NCBI RefSeq assembly: GCF_007859075.1
Contig: NZ_VOAK01000026.1
Coordinates: 99,481 to 163,480 of the forward strand
Origin: Gemmobacter aquaticus
GTDB taxonomy: Bacteria > Pseudomonadota > Alphaproteobacteria > Rhodobacterales > Rhodobacteraceae
Direction: 5' to 3'
DNA length: 64,000 bases
This document shows positions 1 to 8,488 of this stretch, piece after piece; position 1 is the stretch's first letter; each line of letters starts with the position of its first letter. The notes under the pieces are model-generated. The model had not been told where the DNA came from, ran no database searches, and saw only the letters and a program-made list of their open reading frames with translations. The translations under genes were made by a program, and so were the position numbers.

Positions 1-24
1 CCAGATCCGGCAGGGCTATCCGTC

Positions 25-537
25 TTAGCCCGCCTGAAAACAGAGCCGGGTATCCGGCCCGGCTTGCGCCAGAAACTCCAGCAGGTCTGCCCGGCTGAGC
101 GCGGCGCATCCGGCAGTCGGGCTGTAGTCGGGCCGGGCGATATGCAAAAATACCGCGCTGCCCGCGCCCGGAACCACCGGATCGTCATTATGTCCCAGCA
201 CCACAACGATGTCGTATAGCCCATCCTCGCGCCACATCTCCTCGTGGCTGGCGGGGAAGGGACACTTGACCTGGCGGTTGTATTCGGGATGGGCAGGCGC
301 ATCGCACCAGCCATCCATCGGTTCGATGGTCGCGGTGGGAAAGGGCGATACAGGCGGTCCGTTCAGTCGGTCGGGGCGATAGAGCACGCGGCGGATCGGC
401 CAGCAGCCGATGGGGCTGATGCCATCGCCCTCGGCCAGCTTTTCGGCGATGCCACCGCGCCCGACTGCTGCGCGCCAGGTCTGGTCACCGTAGCTGGCTT
501 GCCAGCCTGTCCCCGCTTCCGTCACGATCAGATCCAT
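25..537 (-). CDS. L,D-transpeptidase (YkuD) family protein
   Basis: Predicted 170-aa protein with the signature of the YkuD L,D-transpeptidase fold: a histidine in VFLHIARPDY (about H132), then PTAGCAAL with the presumed catalytic cysteine at about C144. These enzymes form peptidoglycan cross-links or attach proteins to the wall through a cysteine acyl-enzyme. No signal peptide is visible, so this resembles the short stand-alone YkuD proteins of alphaproteobacteria more than large periplasmic ones. The ATG at 537 is chosen because AAAGGTGGGG precedes it; the open frame extends upstream to 693 without family-like sequence. It lies downstream of the sulfatase operon on the same strand after a 203-base gap and is probably a separate unit. 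The fold is a confident call; the substrate is unknown. Confidence 0.8.
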   Translation of the reverse strand: MDLIVTEAGTGWQASYGDQTWRAAVGRGGIAEKLAEGDGISPIGCWPIRRVLYRPDRLNGPPVSPFPTATIEPMDGWCDAPAHPEYNRQVKCPFPASHEEMWREDGLYDIVVVLGHNDDPVVPGAGSAVFLHIARPDYSPTAGCAALSRADLLEFLAQAGPDTRLCFQAG

Positions 538-740
538 CGCCCCACCTTTGCCAGTTGTTCTCGCCGCCATATCGCACCGAATGACCGCCCTCGCCAATGG
601 CCGGCCCACTGCACCTGCGCGCTGTTGTGTTCTTTCCGGGGCAGGCCGCAAAGAAAAGAAATCGGCCCCGAGCGTTCGGAACCGATCCCTCATGTTGCTG
701 CCTCAGGCCGCAGACGAAACGCCTGGGCCGATCGGAATAA

Positions 741-3263
741 TCAGTTCTGCGCGGCCATCGCGGCTTTCAGCCTTTCCTTGTCGGCTTCGCCAAGCTTGGG
801 TCGATCAACCGTCAGCTTCAGGCTGTCGATCGTCCCGTTGAAGGCGAAGGGGATCTTGTACGCCTTGTCGTTGACCGGCGTGCCAGTATCCGAGCCGATG
901 TCCATGTTTTCGTCCCAGGCCAGGATAAACGGAATGGTCTGTTCCATCTTCTGGCTCAGAACGGTGGTTCCGTTCACTTTCAGCTCTCCTGTTCCGCCCT
1001 TGCCGATGCCGCTGAAATCGTTGAAGGCCAGCGTTCCGGCGCCGATGCCGTCGTAGGTGAAGGCAAACTCAAGGCTATGCTTGCCCGCAGGCAGGACGTC
1101 GGGTGCCTCCCATGACAGTATCTTTAACCCGAGCAGGTTCCATGTGAAGGTCGGCTTGCCCTTGTTGATGTAGAAGCCATAGCCGGTGAAGCGCCCCCCT
1201 TGGGTGATGATCATGCCATCGCCGCCGCCTTCGGGCACGGTAACTTCGGCCGTGAAGGTGTAAGAGGCATTCAGGATCGACGGCGCCACGCCGTTGGAAA
1301 TGCCTGTCATGCGGCCGGGGAAGCTGAATTCCGTCCGTCCTGCGGTGGCTGACGGGCGCGGCGTCACCAGACGGCTGACCACCGAGGCGTCAAGCGGCAG
1401 CACATTGTTCCGTTCGGCCTCTTGCCACCAGATCGCCTCAAGTTCTTTCACCTTTTCAGGGTTTTCCGCTGCGACGTCGTGGTTCTGCGTCCAGTCTTTT
1501 GCCACGTGGTAAAGTTCCCAGTCGGGCTTTGATGGAGTCGGGTCCTGCGGCCCGGCCGTCACCCACGACGGGCGAGTGACCTTGTCAACCAGCATCCAGC
1601 CTTCGTGATAGATGGCGTAGTTGCCGAACATCTCGAAGTACTGCGTAAGGCGGCGCGACGGCTCGTCCGCGTTGGCCGCATCAAAGGTGTAGACAAGGCT
1701 TGTGCCGTCCATCGGGCTTTGGGCGATCCCATTCACCACGGAAGGTTCCGACACATTGGCGGCCTCCAGAATGGTCGGCACGATATCGATGACATGGGCA
1801 AACTGGTTGCGGATGCCGCCCTTGTCGGTGATTACCTTGGGCCATGCGATGGCCATGCCCTGCCGCGTGCCGCCGAAATGCGACGAGATCTGCTTCGTCC
1901 ACTTGAAGGGCGTATTGAAGGCCCAGGTCCACGGAACCGCCATGTGGTTGTAGGTGTATTCCGATCCCCACAGGTCGTAGAAGTTCTTGAGCTGCGCCTC
2001 GACCGGCACTTCGACCCCGTTGAACATCGCAACCTCGTTCGGGGTCCCGACAAGCGTGCCTTCCGCCGAGGATCCGTTGTCGCCCGAAATGTAGATGATC
2101 AGGGTGTTGTCGAGCTCGCCGATGTCCTCGACGGCCTGGATCACGCGGCCGATCTCGTGGTCGGTATAGGCGAGGTAGGCCGCATAGACATTGGCCTGCC
2201 TGATGAACATTTTCTGTTCATCGGGTGTATGCTCGTCCCAGTTCTTCAAAAGGTCGGATGGCCAAGGTGTCAGTTCGGCGTCTTGCGGGATCACGCCCAG
2301 CTTTTTCTGGTTCTCGAAGATCGTGTCGCGCAGCTTGTTCCAGCCCTCATCAAAGAGCTTCATGTCCTCGATCTTCTTGATCCATTCCGGCGTCGGGTGG
2401 TGCGGCGCATGGGTGCCGCCGGGGGCATAATAGACCAGGAAGGGCTGTTCGGGCGCGATGGTGTCAAGCTGCACCATGTAGTCAATCGCCTCGTCCGCCA
2501 TCGCGGTGATCAGGTTGAAACCTTCCTGCGTCTCGTTCGGGTAGATCTGAGTCGTGTTGCGGAACAGGTTTCCAGGGGTCCACTGGCTGGTGTCGCCACC
2601 CATGAAGCCGTAGAAATAGTCAAAGCCCATCCCGATCGGCCATTGGTCGAAGGGCCCGGCCATGCTGGTCGTGTAGCCCGGCGTGTTGTGGTTCTTTCCA
2701 AACCACGACGTGCTGTAGCCGTTCTGCTGCAGGATCGTGCCGATGGTTGCCTTGTCTTTGGTGATCACGCTGTCATAGCCCGGAAAGCCGGTTGCCTGTT
2801 CCGAGATCACGCCGAAGCCGGCCGAATGATGGTTGCGCCCCGTGATCAGCGCCGCCCGCGTCGGAGAGCAGAGCGCCGTCGAATGCATGTTGGTGTAGCT
2901 GAGGCCCATTTCCGCCACGCGGTCCAGCGCTGGCGTGGGGATGACCCCGCCAAAGGTTGAAGGCGCGCCGAAACCAACGTCATCGGTGATGATCAGAAGC
3001 ACATTCGGGGCGCCCTCGGGCGGGGTGATGCGAGGCTGCCAGAAGGCAGTCGATTCAAGTGCGTCGCGCGCAATGGTCCCACCGAAGGGCAGATCGGGGG
3101 CGGGCAATTGCAGCCCCTCGATCGACCGTGTCGCACTGGGTGATCCGAGTGGTGGTTGGGCCTGCTGGGCCACGGCTGGCGCGGAAAGCGTGACCAGAAG
3201 GGCTGTGGCCGCAACCGAAGCGCTGATCGCGCTTGGGCAGGAGCGCCCGTTTGTACCTGTCAT
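741..3263 (-). CDS. secreted type I arylsulfatase
   Basis: Predicted 840-aa alkaline-phosphatase-fold sulfatase. An N-terminal signal sequence ends near APAVAQQA. The metal-binding LLIITDDVG follows (Asp-Asp about 94-95), then CSPTRAALITGRN, which is the CxPxR motif whose cysteine (about C132) is oxidised to formylglycine. HAPHHP and GDNGSSAEG further along match other sulfatase active-site blocks. The last 180 residues, from about FPGRMTG, form a beta-rich lectin-like tail seen in large bacterial arylsulfatases. It should hydrolyse sulfate esters in the periplasm or outside the cell. The ATG at 3263 directly precedes the signal peptide but lacks a good ribosome site; a TTG at 3350 gives a longer frame. 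It is the third gene of a likely operon with the DUF2092 and small-protein genes. No formylglycine-generating enzyme is in the window. Confidence 0.9.
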   Translation of the reverse strand: MTGTNGRSCPSAISASVAATALLVTLSAPAVAQQAQPPLGSPSATRSIEGLQLPAPDLPFGGTIARDALESTAFWQPRITPPEGAPNVLLIITDDVGFGAPSTFGGVIPTPALDRVAEMGLSYTNMHSTALCSPTRAALITGRNHHSAGFGVISEQATGFPGYDSVITKDKATIGTILQQNGYSTSWFGKNHNTPGYTTSMAGPFDQWPIGMGFDYFYGFMGGDTSQWTPGNLFRNTTQIYPNETQEGFNLITAMADEAIDYMVQLDTIAPEQPFLVYYAPGGTHAPHHPTPEWIKKIEDMKLFDEGWNKLRDTIFENQKKLGVIPQDAELTPWPSDLLKNWDEHTPDEQKMFIRQANVYAAYLAYTDHEIGRVIQAVEDIGELDNTLIIYISGDNGSSAEGTLVGTPNEVAMFNGVEVPVEAQLKNFYDLWGSEYTYNHMAVPWTWAFNTPFKWTKQISSHFGGTRQGMAIAWPKVITDKGGIRNQFAHVIDIVPTILEAANVSEPSVVNGIAQSPMDGTSLVYTFDAANADEPSRRLTQYFEMFGNYAIYHEGWMLVDKVTRPSWVTAGPQDPTPSKPDWELYHVAKDWTQNHDVAAENPEKVKELEAIWWQEAERNNVLPLDASVVSRLVTPRPSATAGRTEFSFPGRMTGISNGVAPSILNASYTFTAEVTVPEGGGDGMIITQGGRFTGYGFYINKGKPTFTWNLLGLKILSWEAPDVLPAGKHSLEFAFTYDGIGAGTLAFNDFSGIGKGGTGELKVNGTTVLSQKMEQTIPFILAWDENMDIGSDTGTPVNDKAYKIPFAFNGTIDSLKLTVDRPKLGEADKERLKAAMAAQN

Positions 3264-3378
3264 GGTAAACCCGTTTCTGAAGGGGATGACGTTCAGTCTT
3301 GACGGCATGGCAAACAGCAGAGCGATTTGCAGCTTGGCATCAGCCGCCAAGCAAGAGAGTCAGTTCTGGCAACCGAAA

Positions 3379-3585
3379 TCAGCACACGACAACGGTCGCC
3401 ACGCAGCGCCGTACCGTCCTGCGGGTGACCCCGGCAACGCTGACCGGTGACAGCGGGCGCCCAACAACTGCATGGGCTGGCGACCCAAAGCCGAGGCGCT
3501 GCGTGTCGACCAGGCTGGCACCGGTTTCGATAACCCCGGTAGCAGCCATCACGGCAACCAGCATCAAGCAGATCCGTTTACGCAT
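3379..3585 (-). CDS. small exported 68-aa protein between DUF2092 and sulfatase genes
   Basis: Predicted 68-aa protein. It starts one base after the stop of the DUF2092 gene (TGA-G-ATG) and has the strong ribosome site GGGAGGG, so it is very likely translated by coupling. The N-terminus MRKRICLMLVAVMAA is a typical signal sequence. The mature part ends in a basic segment, GVTRRTVRR, followed by a hydrophobic tail. I do not recognise a named family. I have the impression that small proteins with a similar GRPL-PVS-AGV-RRT core accompany DUF2092/sulfatase pairs elsewhere, but could not verify it. Position in the operon suggests an accessory role to the sulfatase or the DUF2092 protein. Coding status is supported by spacing, ribosome site and signal peptide, not by homology. 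Confidence 0.6.
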   Translation of the reverse strand: MRKRICLMLVAVMAATGVIETGASLVDTQRLGFGSPAHAVVGRPLSPVSVAGVTRRTVRRCVATVVVC

Positions 3586-3586
3586 C

Positions 3587-4384
3587 TCAGTTCCCTCCCG
3601 GTGCAGCATAAATGCCCGCCAAGTCATCCAGACCGGGCACGGCGGCAAGATCGGCCTTCGTTGCGCCCTGCGGCGCCACGAAGGTGAAGTCTGCCTCCGC
3701 CCCTCCGGATCCCCACGCGCTGAAATCGAGTGTGTATTGTGGCCAGCCGGTCACTTTGTGGCTGGTGATGACAAACCGGCAGGGGTGCGGCACGTCCCCT
3801 TGCGCGATCCAGATCTGCCAGTCCACCTCGGGCGTGCGGAACGCCAGATGGTCGCATTCCTGCCCCCGGATCACACCGCTGCCCAGATCACGCATCTCGG
3901 TCACGTCTTCCAGCAGGACTGCGCCTGCATCCGACCCAAGCAGATCGGCTGCTGGCAGCGGGCGACCGTAGGTCTCGCGCAGCGTTTCGATCAACTGGTC
4001 AACACTGCCCGGAATCTCACCTTGACCATATACACTTTTCTCTTCGCTGAGGACCGAGAAGGTCGTGCCATCAAAGACAAGATGCACAGTGTCAAAGCCG
4101 CCATGCCGAACCACCCGCAGCTTGTCCGGGCGTTGAAGCGCGACGCTGGCCGAACTTGTGATTGCAAGTTTCTGGTCATCCGTGGTCACGATCTCGAAAC
4201 TGGTGTCCACGTCGAATGACAAGGACGGCGATGCAGCCAGATAGGCTGTCATCGCGGTCAGGATTGCTTTGGCCTGGCCTTCATCGCTTTGCGCTTCTGC
4301 CATCCCAAGGGGTAGCAGGCAGGTCACTGACAGAAGTCCGGCCGCGAGTCTCGGCATGAAAGGACTGATACCGGCTGACAACAT
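3587..4384 (-). CDS. DUF2092 family periplasmic protein
   Basis: Predicted 265-aa protein with an N-terminal signal peptide ending near GMAEAQS. The remainder matches the DUF2092 pattern: an early helix, LSFDVDTSFEIV, the RPDKLRV segment that recalls LolA-like beta half-barrels, and a C-terminal PQYTLDFSAWG. Proteins of this fold often bind lipid-like ligands, but no function is established for DUF2092. The ATG at 4384 is preceded by GGAGAG and by a -10-like TATAAC, fixing the start. It is first gene of the operon DUF2092, small exported protein, arylsulfatase. The divergent AraC gene on its left flank at 4647 probably controls it. The name is confident; the function is unknown. Confidence 0.8.
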   Translation of the reverse strand: MLSAGISPFMPRLAAGLLSVTCLLPLGMAEAQSDEGQAKAILTAMTAYLAASPSLSFDVDTSFEIVTTDDQKLAITSSASVALQRPDKLRVVRHGGFDTVHLVFDGTTFSVLSEEKSVYGQGEIPGSVDQLIETLRETYGRPLPAADLLGSDAGAVLLEDVTEMRDLGSGVIRGQECDHLAFRTPEVDWQIWIAQGDVPHPCRFVITSHKVTGWPQYTLDFSAWGSGGAEADFTFVAPQGATKADLAAVPGLDDLAGIYAAPGGN

Positions 4385-4411
4385 CGCGCTCTCCGTGTTT
4401 TGGGAAATTCT

Positions 4412-4417
4412 GTTATA
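4412..4417 (-). promoter_or_regulatory. candidate -10 element of the DUF2092-sulfatase operon
   Basis: On the minus strand the hexamer TATAAC lies 28 bases upstream of the ATG at 4384. No recognisable -35 hexamer sits 16-18 bases upstream. A good -10 without a -35 fits a promoter needing an activator, and an AraC-type gene is transcribed divergently from 4647. The 262-base region between the two genes shows no other clear element apart from TTGACC (4608-4613) in front of the AraC gene. Confidence 0.35.
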
Positions 4418-4646
4418 AATCATGTGTCTTGCGGGGGGTGCTGGGCGGGGCTGCCAGAACCGGTGCAGGGGCAATCAAGGTCCGATGGCTTATGTTGGCC
4501 TCCACTCACGCGCAAATGGGGCGGTGATGCCCGTTTGTCACAGTTCGGTGCTTCAACGTGTTCGTCTTTTCCTTAATGCAGGTATCTCACATGGATTTGG
4601 GCGCAACTTGACCTGACACGACAGGCAGTCAGAATTTGGTGCGACG

Positions 4647-5672
4647 ATGAATACGACGATCCCGCTGATCCGGGCAGGTTCTCTGGCGCCACTCGTCAAA
4701 TGGCTGGAACGGCGTGGGCGACCAGTCGATCGGATGTTGTCCACGGTTGGCATAAGCGGCGACCCGGTGTCAGACCCCGACCGGCTGATCCCGATGCGTG
4801 CTGTAGGAACACTGTTCAGGGATGTCGCCGCCCGCGAAAACTGCCCTGACCTGTGCTGGCGCATCATCCGGGAGATGAGTGTCGCCGATCTTGGGCGATA
4901 CGGGCTTCTGATCCTGTCGGAGCGCACGACGGAAGAAGCCTTGCGCCAAGCATCGATTGTGATGCCCCATTTCTGCAGCCATGAGCGGCTCGATTTTGTC
5001 GAGGGGCCCGAATTCGGCGTCGTAAGTTCACACTTCCTGATCCCGCTCGATCCTGAAACGCTGCATCAAGCGCAGATCCACACACTTGCCCTGATCCGGT
5101 CGCTCTTGACCGCGACTGGCCGGACCGAACGCCTTTTTTCGGCCATCAGCCTTCCCCCACATCCTCTGCACGGGTTGTCGCATCTTCCGCCTGACATCAC
5201 GCGCGTTGCCACGATTGCCTCCGACGGTGCGCTGACCATGACTGTCGAGCGGAGCCTGCTTCAGCGCCCCCTCAACGCCCGCCTGATGCAATCCGGGTTG
5301 CAAGATCCGTCCGAGGCCTGGGAAAGGCTTCCGGGTGCCGACGTTGGATTTGTCGAGGTGATCAGGAATCTCGTCGCGGATGCGCTGGTCGATGGCGCGC
5401 CATCCGCTGAACGCATGGCGATCAATGCGGGCGTAACGCTTCGAACACTTCAGCGCCGGCTTTCGGCGCAGGGCATATCCTTCCGTGGGCTTGTTGAAGA
5501 AACGCGCAGGTCCATAGCTCTCAAGCACATTCATCAAGGCACTGAGGCGTTGAGTGATATCTCTGTTCGGCTTGGCTACTCCAGTCCGGCCTCGCTGAGC
5601 AGGGCAGTCCGCAAATGGACTGAGAATTCGCCGCGGGCGCTTCGCAAAGGCGATCGAGACGTCGAACACTGA
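4647..5672 (+). CDS. AraC family transcriptional regulator (arabinose-binding-domain type)
   Basis: Predicted 341-aa regulator. Residues 20-210 resemble the OruR-type N-terminal ligand domain (LGRYGLLILSERTTEEAL). Residues 255-335 hold the two helix-turn-helix units of the AraC domain, seen in VTLRTLQRRLSAQG and in LGYSSPASLSRAVRKW. It is divergent from the DUF2092-sulfatase operon, whose promoter lacks a -35, so activation of that operon is the simplest role. The ribosome site is weak; TTGACC with an AGAATT hexamer 17 bases later would give a very short leader. The effector is unknown. Confidence 0.88.
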   Translation: MNTTIPLIRAGSLAPLVKWLERRGRPVDRMLSTVGISGDPVSDPDRLIPMRAVGTLFRDVAARENCPDLCWRIIREMSVADLGRYGLLILSERTTEEALRQASIVMPHFCSHERLDFVEGPEFGVVSSHFLIPLDPETLHQAQIHTLALIRSLLTATGRTERLFSAISLPPHPLHGLSHLPPDITRVATIASDGALTMTVERSLLQRPLNARLMQSGLQDPSEAWERLPGADVGFVEVIRNLVADALVDGAPSAERMAINAGVTLRTLQRRLSAQGISFRGLVEETRRSIALKHIHQGTEALSDISVRLGYSSPASLSRAVRKWTENSPRALRKGDRDVEH

Positions 5673-5708
5673 CATTCAGCGCATGATCCTGTGCGGTTGA
5701 TCCCCGAC

Positions 5709-6572
5709 TCAGGCGAACCTCTTGGCGCCCGCGACACAGAGAACGACAAATCCTGTCACGACGATCATCGCCCAGGCCACGGGCTCGCCAAGTAGGATAC
5801 CCGCAAGTGCCAATCCGAAGAAGGGTTGCAAAAGCTGCAACTGGCCCACGCCCGCGATCCCGCCAAGCGCAAGACCCCGATACCAGAATATGAACCCGAC
5901 CAGCATGCTGAACACCGACACATAGCCAAGGCCAAGCCATTCCGGCAGCGTGACCGTTCCGAACCCCCCAGGCCAGGTCGCCAACATCACGACGCCCATC
6001 ACTGGCAGGGAAAGCACCAGCGACCAGGAGATCACCTGCCAGCCACCAAGGTGACGGGAGAGCGTGGCGCCTTCGGCGTAGCCCAGACCGCAGACCCCGA
6101 TAGCGGCGAGCATCAGCAGATCACCGGCAAGCGTGCCACCGGTTCCCTGAACCAAGGCAAAGGACGCAACCGCCAGCGCACCCGCACCGGAAAACAGCCA
6201 GAAGGCAGGCCGGGGGCGTTCTCCGCCGCGCAGGACGCCAAAGATCGCGGTGGAAAGCGGCAGCAACCCGATGAAAACGATCGAATGGGCTGAGGTGATA
6301 TGGAGCAGTGCCAGGGCCGTCAGAAGCGGAAATCCGACCACGACCCCGGCGGCGGTTATGCCAAGCGAGGGGAGATCGCGACGATCCGGCCACGCCTGAC
6401 GCAGCAGTAGCAGCAGGCCCGCCCCGAGAAGGGCCGCGATCACTGCCCGGGCCGAGGTCAGAAACAGCGGCGTGAACCCTCCGACCGCAACTCTGGTCGC
6501 CGGAAGTGATCCGCTGAATATAATGACGCCCAGAAGCCCGCTGCTCCAACCTGTGCCAAATCGTTTCATCAT
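5709..6572 (-). CDS. DMT superfamily (EamA) transporter
   Basis: Predicted 287-aa protein made almost entirely of hydrophobic helices, about ten, in two repeats (first beginning LLGVIIFSGSLPATRVAVGG, second in AAIGVCGLGYAEGATLSRHL). This is the EamA drug/metabolite transporter architecture. Its length equals the family norm. Two adjacent ATGs (6572, 6569) follow GAGG; the second has better spacing. It is divergent from a MocR-type regulator at 6685, with shared direct repeats between them, so that regulator probably controls it. Such pairs usually export amino acids or related metabolites; the substrate cannot be read from sequence. Confidence 0.88.
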   Translation of the reverse strand: MMKRFGTGWSSGLLGVIIFSGSLPATRVAVGGFTPLFLTSARAVIAALLGAGLLLLLRQAWPDRRDLPSLGITAAGVVVGFPLLTALALLHITSAHSIVFIGLLPLSTAIFGVLRGGERPRPAFWLFSGAGALAVASFALVQGTGGTLAGDLLMLAAIGVCGLGYAEGATLSRHLGGWQVISWSLVLSLPVMGVVMLATWPGGFGTVTLPEWLGLGYVSVFSMLVGFIFWYRGLALGGIAGVGQLQLLQPFFGLALAGILLGEPVAWAMIVVTGFVVLCVAGAKRFA

Positions 6573-6632
6573 CTGCCTCGCCAGTTTTTTCTCGGGATAA
6601 AGGCTTGGCTATGGCCTGGACAGAGACGGGAC

Positions 6633-6676
6633 GATACAATCCCTCCAAACTGTATGGCTATCTCTGGGGATACAAT
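6633..6676. promoter_or_regulatory. direct repeats GATACAAT between EamA and MocR genes
   Basis: GATACAAT occurs at 6633-6640 and again at 6669-6676, 36 bases apart, with the related inverted TGTATGGCTATC between them. The second copy contains TACAAT, a good -10 hexamer ending nine bases before the MocR start codon at 6685, which would give an almost leaderless mRNA. MocR regulators commonly bind direct repeats in their own divergent promoter, so this is the likely operator. The inference rests on the repeats and gene arrangement only. Confidence 0.5.
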
Positions 6677-6684
6677 TTGCGTCC

Positions 6685-8082
6685 ATGACACAGGCATCCC
6701 GCACGATCGGAGTGATGGAGGCGATCCGGCGCCAGCTTGCGACACGCGCGCTTATGCCTGGTGAGCGTCTGCCTTCCATCCGGCGCTTTGCAACAGTGAT
6801 GGGTGTTTCGCCGTCAACCGTTGTCGAGGCCTATGACCGGTTGGCGGCGGAAGGCGTGATCCGGTCCCGGCCGGGGTCGGGGTTCTATGTTCTGGGGGCG
6901 GCGCCCTCGCTGGATCTGCGTGCGCCTGCGCCGCCCCAAGAGCAAGAGGTGGATCCGTTCTGGGTGTCCCGCCAATCGCTTGATGCGGATGCAGATGTGT
7001 TGAAACCCGGCTGCGGATGGCTGCCGCCGGACTGGATGCCGCAGGCGGCCATGCGTCGCGCCTTGCGCCAGCTTGCACGGGGTCCGGATGCCGTGCTGAC
7101 CGACTATGGCAGCAGCCTCGGCCCGCTGAACCTGCGTCGGATCCTGGGCCGCCAGTTCGCGGATGAGGGCCTGGACATCAGCCCCGAGTCGATCCTGCTG
7201 ACGACCTCGGGTTCGCAATCCATTGACCTGATCTGCCGCTATCACTTGCGGCCCGGCGACACGGTTCTGGTCGATGATCCCTGCTATTTCAATTTTCAGG
7301 CGCTGCTGCGGATCTACAAGGCCCGGATCATTTCGGTGCGCTTTACACCCGCAGGGCCGGACCTTCAGGCCTTTGCAGATATGCTGGGTCAGCATCGTCC
7401 GCGCCTCTACATCACCAATTCCGCGCTCCATAATCCGACAGGCGGTACGATCACGCCGCAAACCGCGCATCGGCTGCTGAAGCTCGCGGCAGAGCATGAT
7501 CTGACAATCATCGAGGATGACACATTTGCGGTGCTGGAGCCGGATCTCTCTCCCCGTCTGGCCACACTTGACGGGCTTGAGCGGGTCATCCGCATCGGCA
7601 GCTTTTCCAAGACGTTGTCGGCCTCGGTTCGCTGCGGATACATTGCGGGGCAACCAGATCTGATCGCCGCGCTGACTGATCTGCAGGTGGCGACGAATTT
7701 CGGCGGGCCGAGCCCGGTCGCCACCGAGATCGTGACCTCAACGCTGAGCGATGGCAGCTATCGCAAGCATGTCGAGGGTATCCGGCGTCGGCTGGCAGGC
7801 GCCCGCAAGACCACAGTTGCCCGGTTGGCCCATATGGGGATCGAGCCATGGCTGATGCCGCGCGGTGGGTTCTACCTTTGGTGCACGCTGCCCGAAGGGA
7901 TCGAGGCCGCCGAAATCGCACGGGCAGCCAGACGACGGAACGTCGTGCTCGCGCCGGGCAACATCTTCAGCCCCGCTCAGACCGCCGCAAGCTTCATGCG
8001 CTTCAATGTCAGCCAGATGCACGAGCGCGCGTGGGGCGTATTGGCCGAGGTGATGGCCGCGCCACAGGTCAGGAACGATTGA
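6685..8082 (+). CDS. MocR-type PLP-dependent transcriptional regulator
   Basis: Predicted 465-aa fusion. Residues 5-70 are a GntR winged helix (LPSIRRFATVMGVSPSTVVE). After a linker, residues 105-460 have the class I aminotransferase fold, with SGSQSIDL, the HNPTGG segment and the PLP lysine in GSFSKTLS (about K309). MocR proteins use this domain as a PLP- and ligand-sensing module rather than as an enzyme. The divergent EamA transporter and intervening GATACAAT repeats suggest local control. No ribosome site precedes the ATG; a TACAAT hexamer at 6671-6676 implies a leaderless or nearly leaderless transcript. Confidence 0.9.
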   Translation: MTQASRTIGVMEAIRRQLATRALMPGERLPSIRRFATVMGVSPSTVVEAYDRLAAEGVIRSRPGSGFYVLGAAPSLDLRAPAPPQEQEVDPFWVSRQSLDADADVLKPGCGWLPPDWMPQAAMRRALRQLARGPDAVLTDYGSSLGPLNLRRILGRQFADEGLDISPESILLTTSGSQSIDLICRYHLRPGDTVLVDDPCYFNFQALLRIYKARIISVRFTPAGPDLQAFADMLGQHRPRLYITNSALHNPTGGTITPQTAHRLLKLAAEHDLTIIEDDTFAVLEPDLSPRLATLDGLERVIRIGSFSKTLSASVRCGYIAGQPDLIAALTDLQVATNFGGPSPVATEIVTSTLSDGSYRKHVEGIRRRLAGARKTTVARLAHMGIEPWLMPRGGFYLWCTLPEGIEAAEIARAARRRNVVLAPGNIFSPAQTAASFMRFNVSQMHERAWGVLAEVMAAPQVRND

Positions 8083-8488
8083 AGTCGGGCAGAACACGGT
8101 CTGCGGCCCAAGAGGGATGGGGCGGGGAACGGAAACAAACGACCCACAGCGTGAAGTTCGATGTACGCGCCAACCAAAGGTGTCGAAGGGCAAGTCGGTA
8201 ATACGTATGTTCCACGGGCGTCACCCAGTGAAGCTCCGTTCGCGTGTGCGTCCGCGCTGCAGGCACAGCAGGTTCGCCGATTGGTGCGGGCAAAAAACGG
8301 TGAAAGCGTCCAATTCCACCAACGGCTATAGCGAACCCGCGGTTCTTGCCAAAGGTACTGCTCCGGTTTCGACGCCGCCGGATTCGGCCCTCGTATAGGG
8401 CAAGAACCAGATCTGGGCCGGGCTCGACGCCTGTCATCGCCCGACCCGGCGCAGTAAGGGAGCGCGCACGTTGCGCTGCGGCGGGGTG
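8083..8488. other. 406-base convergent intergenic region, no gene seen
   Basis: This lies between the stop of the MocR gene and the stop of the SleB-type hydrolase gene. Several frames stay open, but none has a ribosome site, a recognisable domain or a family-like start, and their composition looks random. The one structure noted is the inverted repeat at 8341-8408, described separately. Confidence 0.5.
8341..8408. repeat. 10-bp perfect inverted repeat with 48-base spacer
   Basis: GGTTCTTGCC at 8341-8350 and its exact reverse complement GGCAAGAACC at 8399-8408. The 48-base interior contains CCGG arms of its own. It stands in a region with no gene between two convergent transcription units. 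It could be a large bidirectional terminator hairpin or the remnant of a small mobile element; no T-tract or target duplication is visible. Confidence 0.4.

Noticed and set aside
1605..2960. 451-codon open frame on the plus strand opposite the arylsulfatase gene
   Set aside because: It is antisense to well-supported sulfatase motifs, has no ribosome site or recognisable domain, and its Arg/His/Val-rich composition is what high-GC codon bias produces on the complement.
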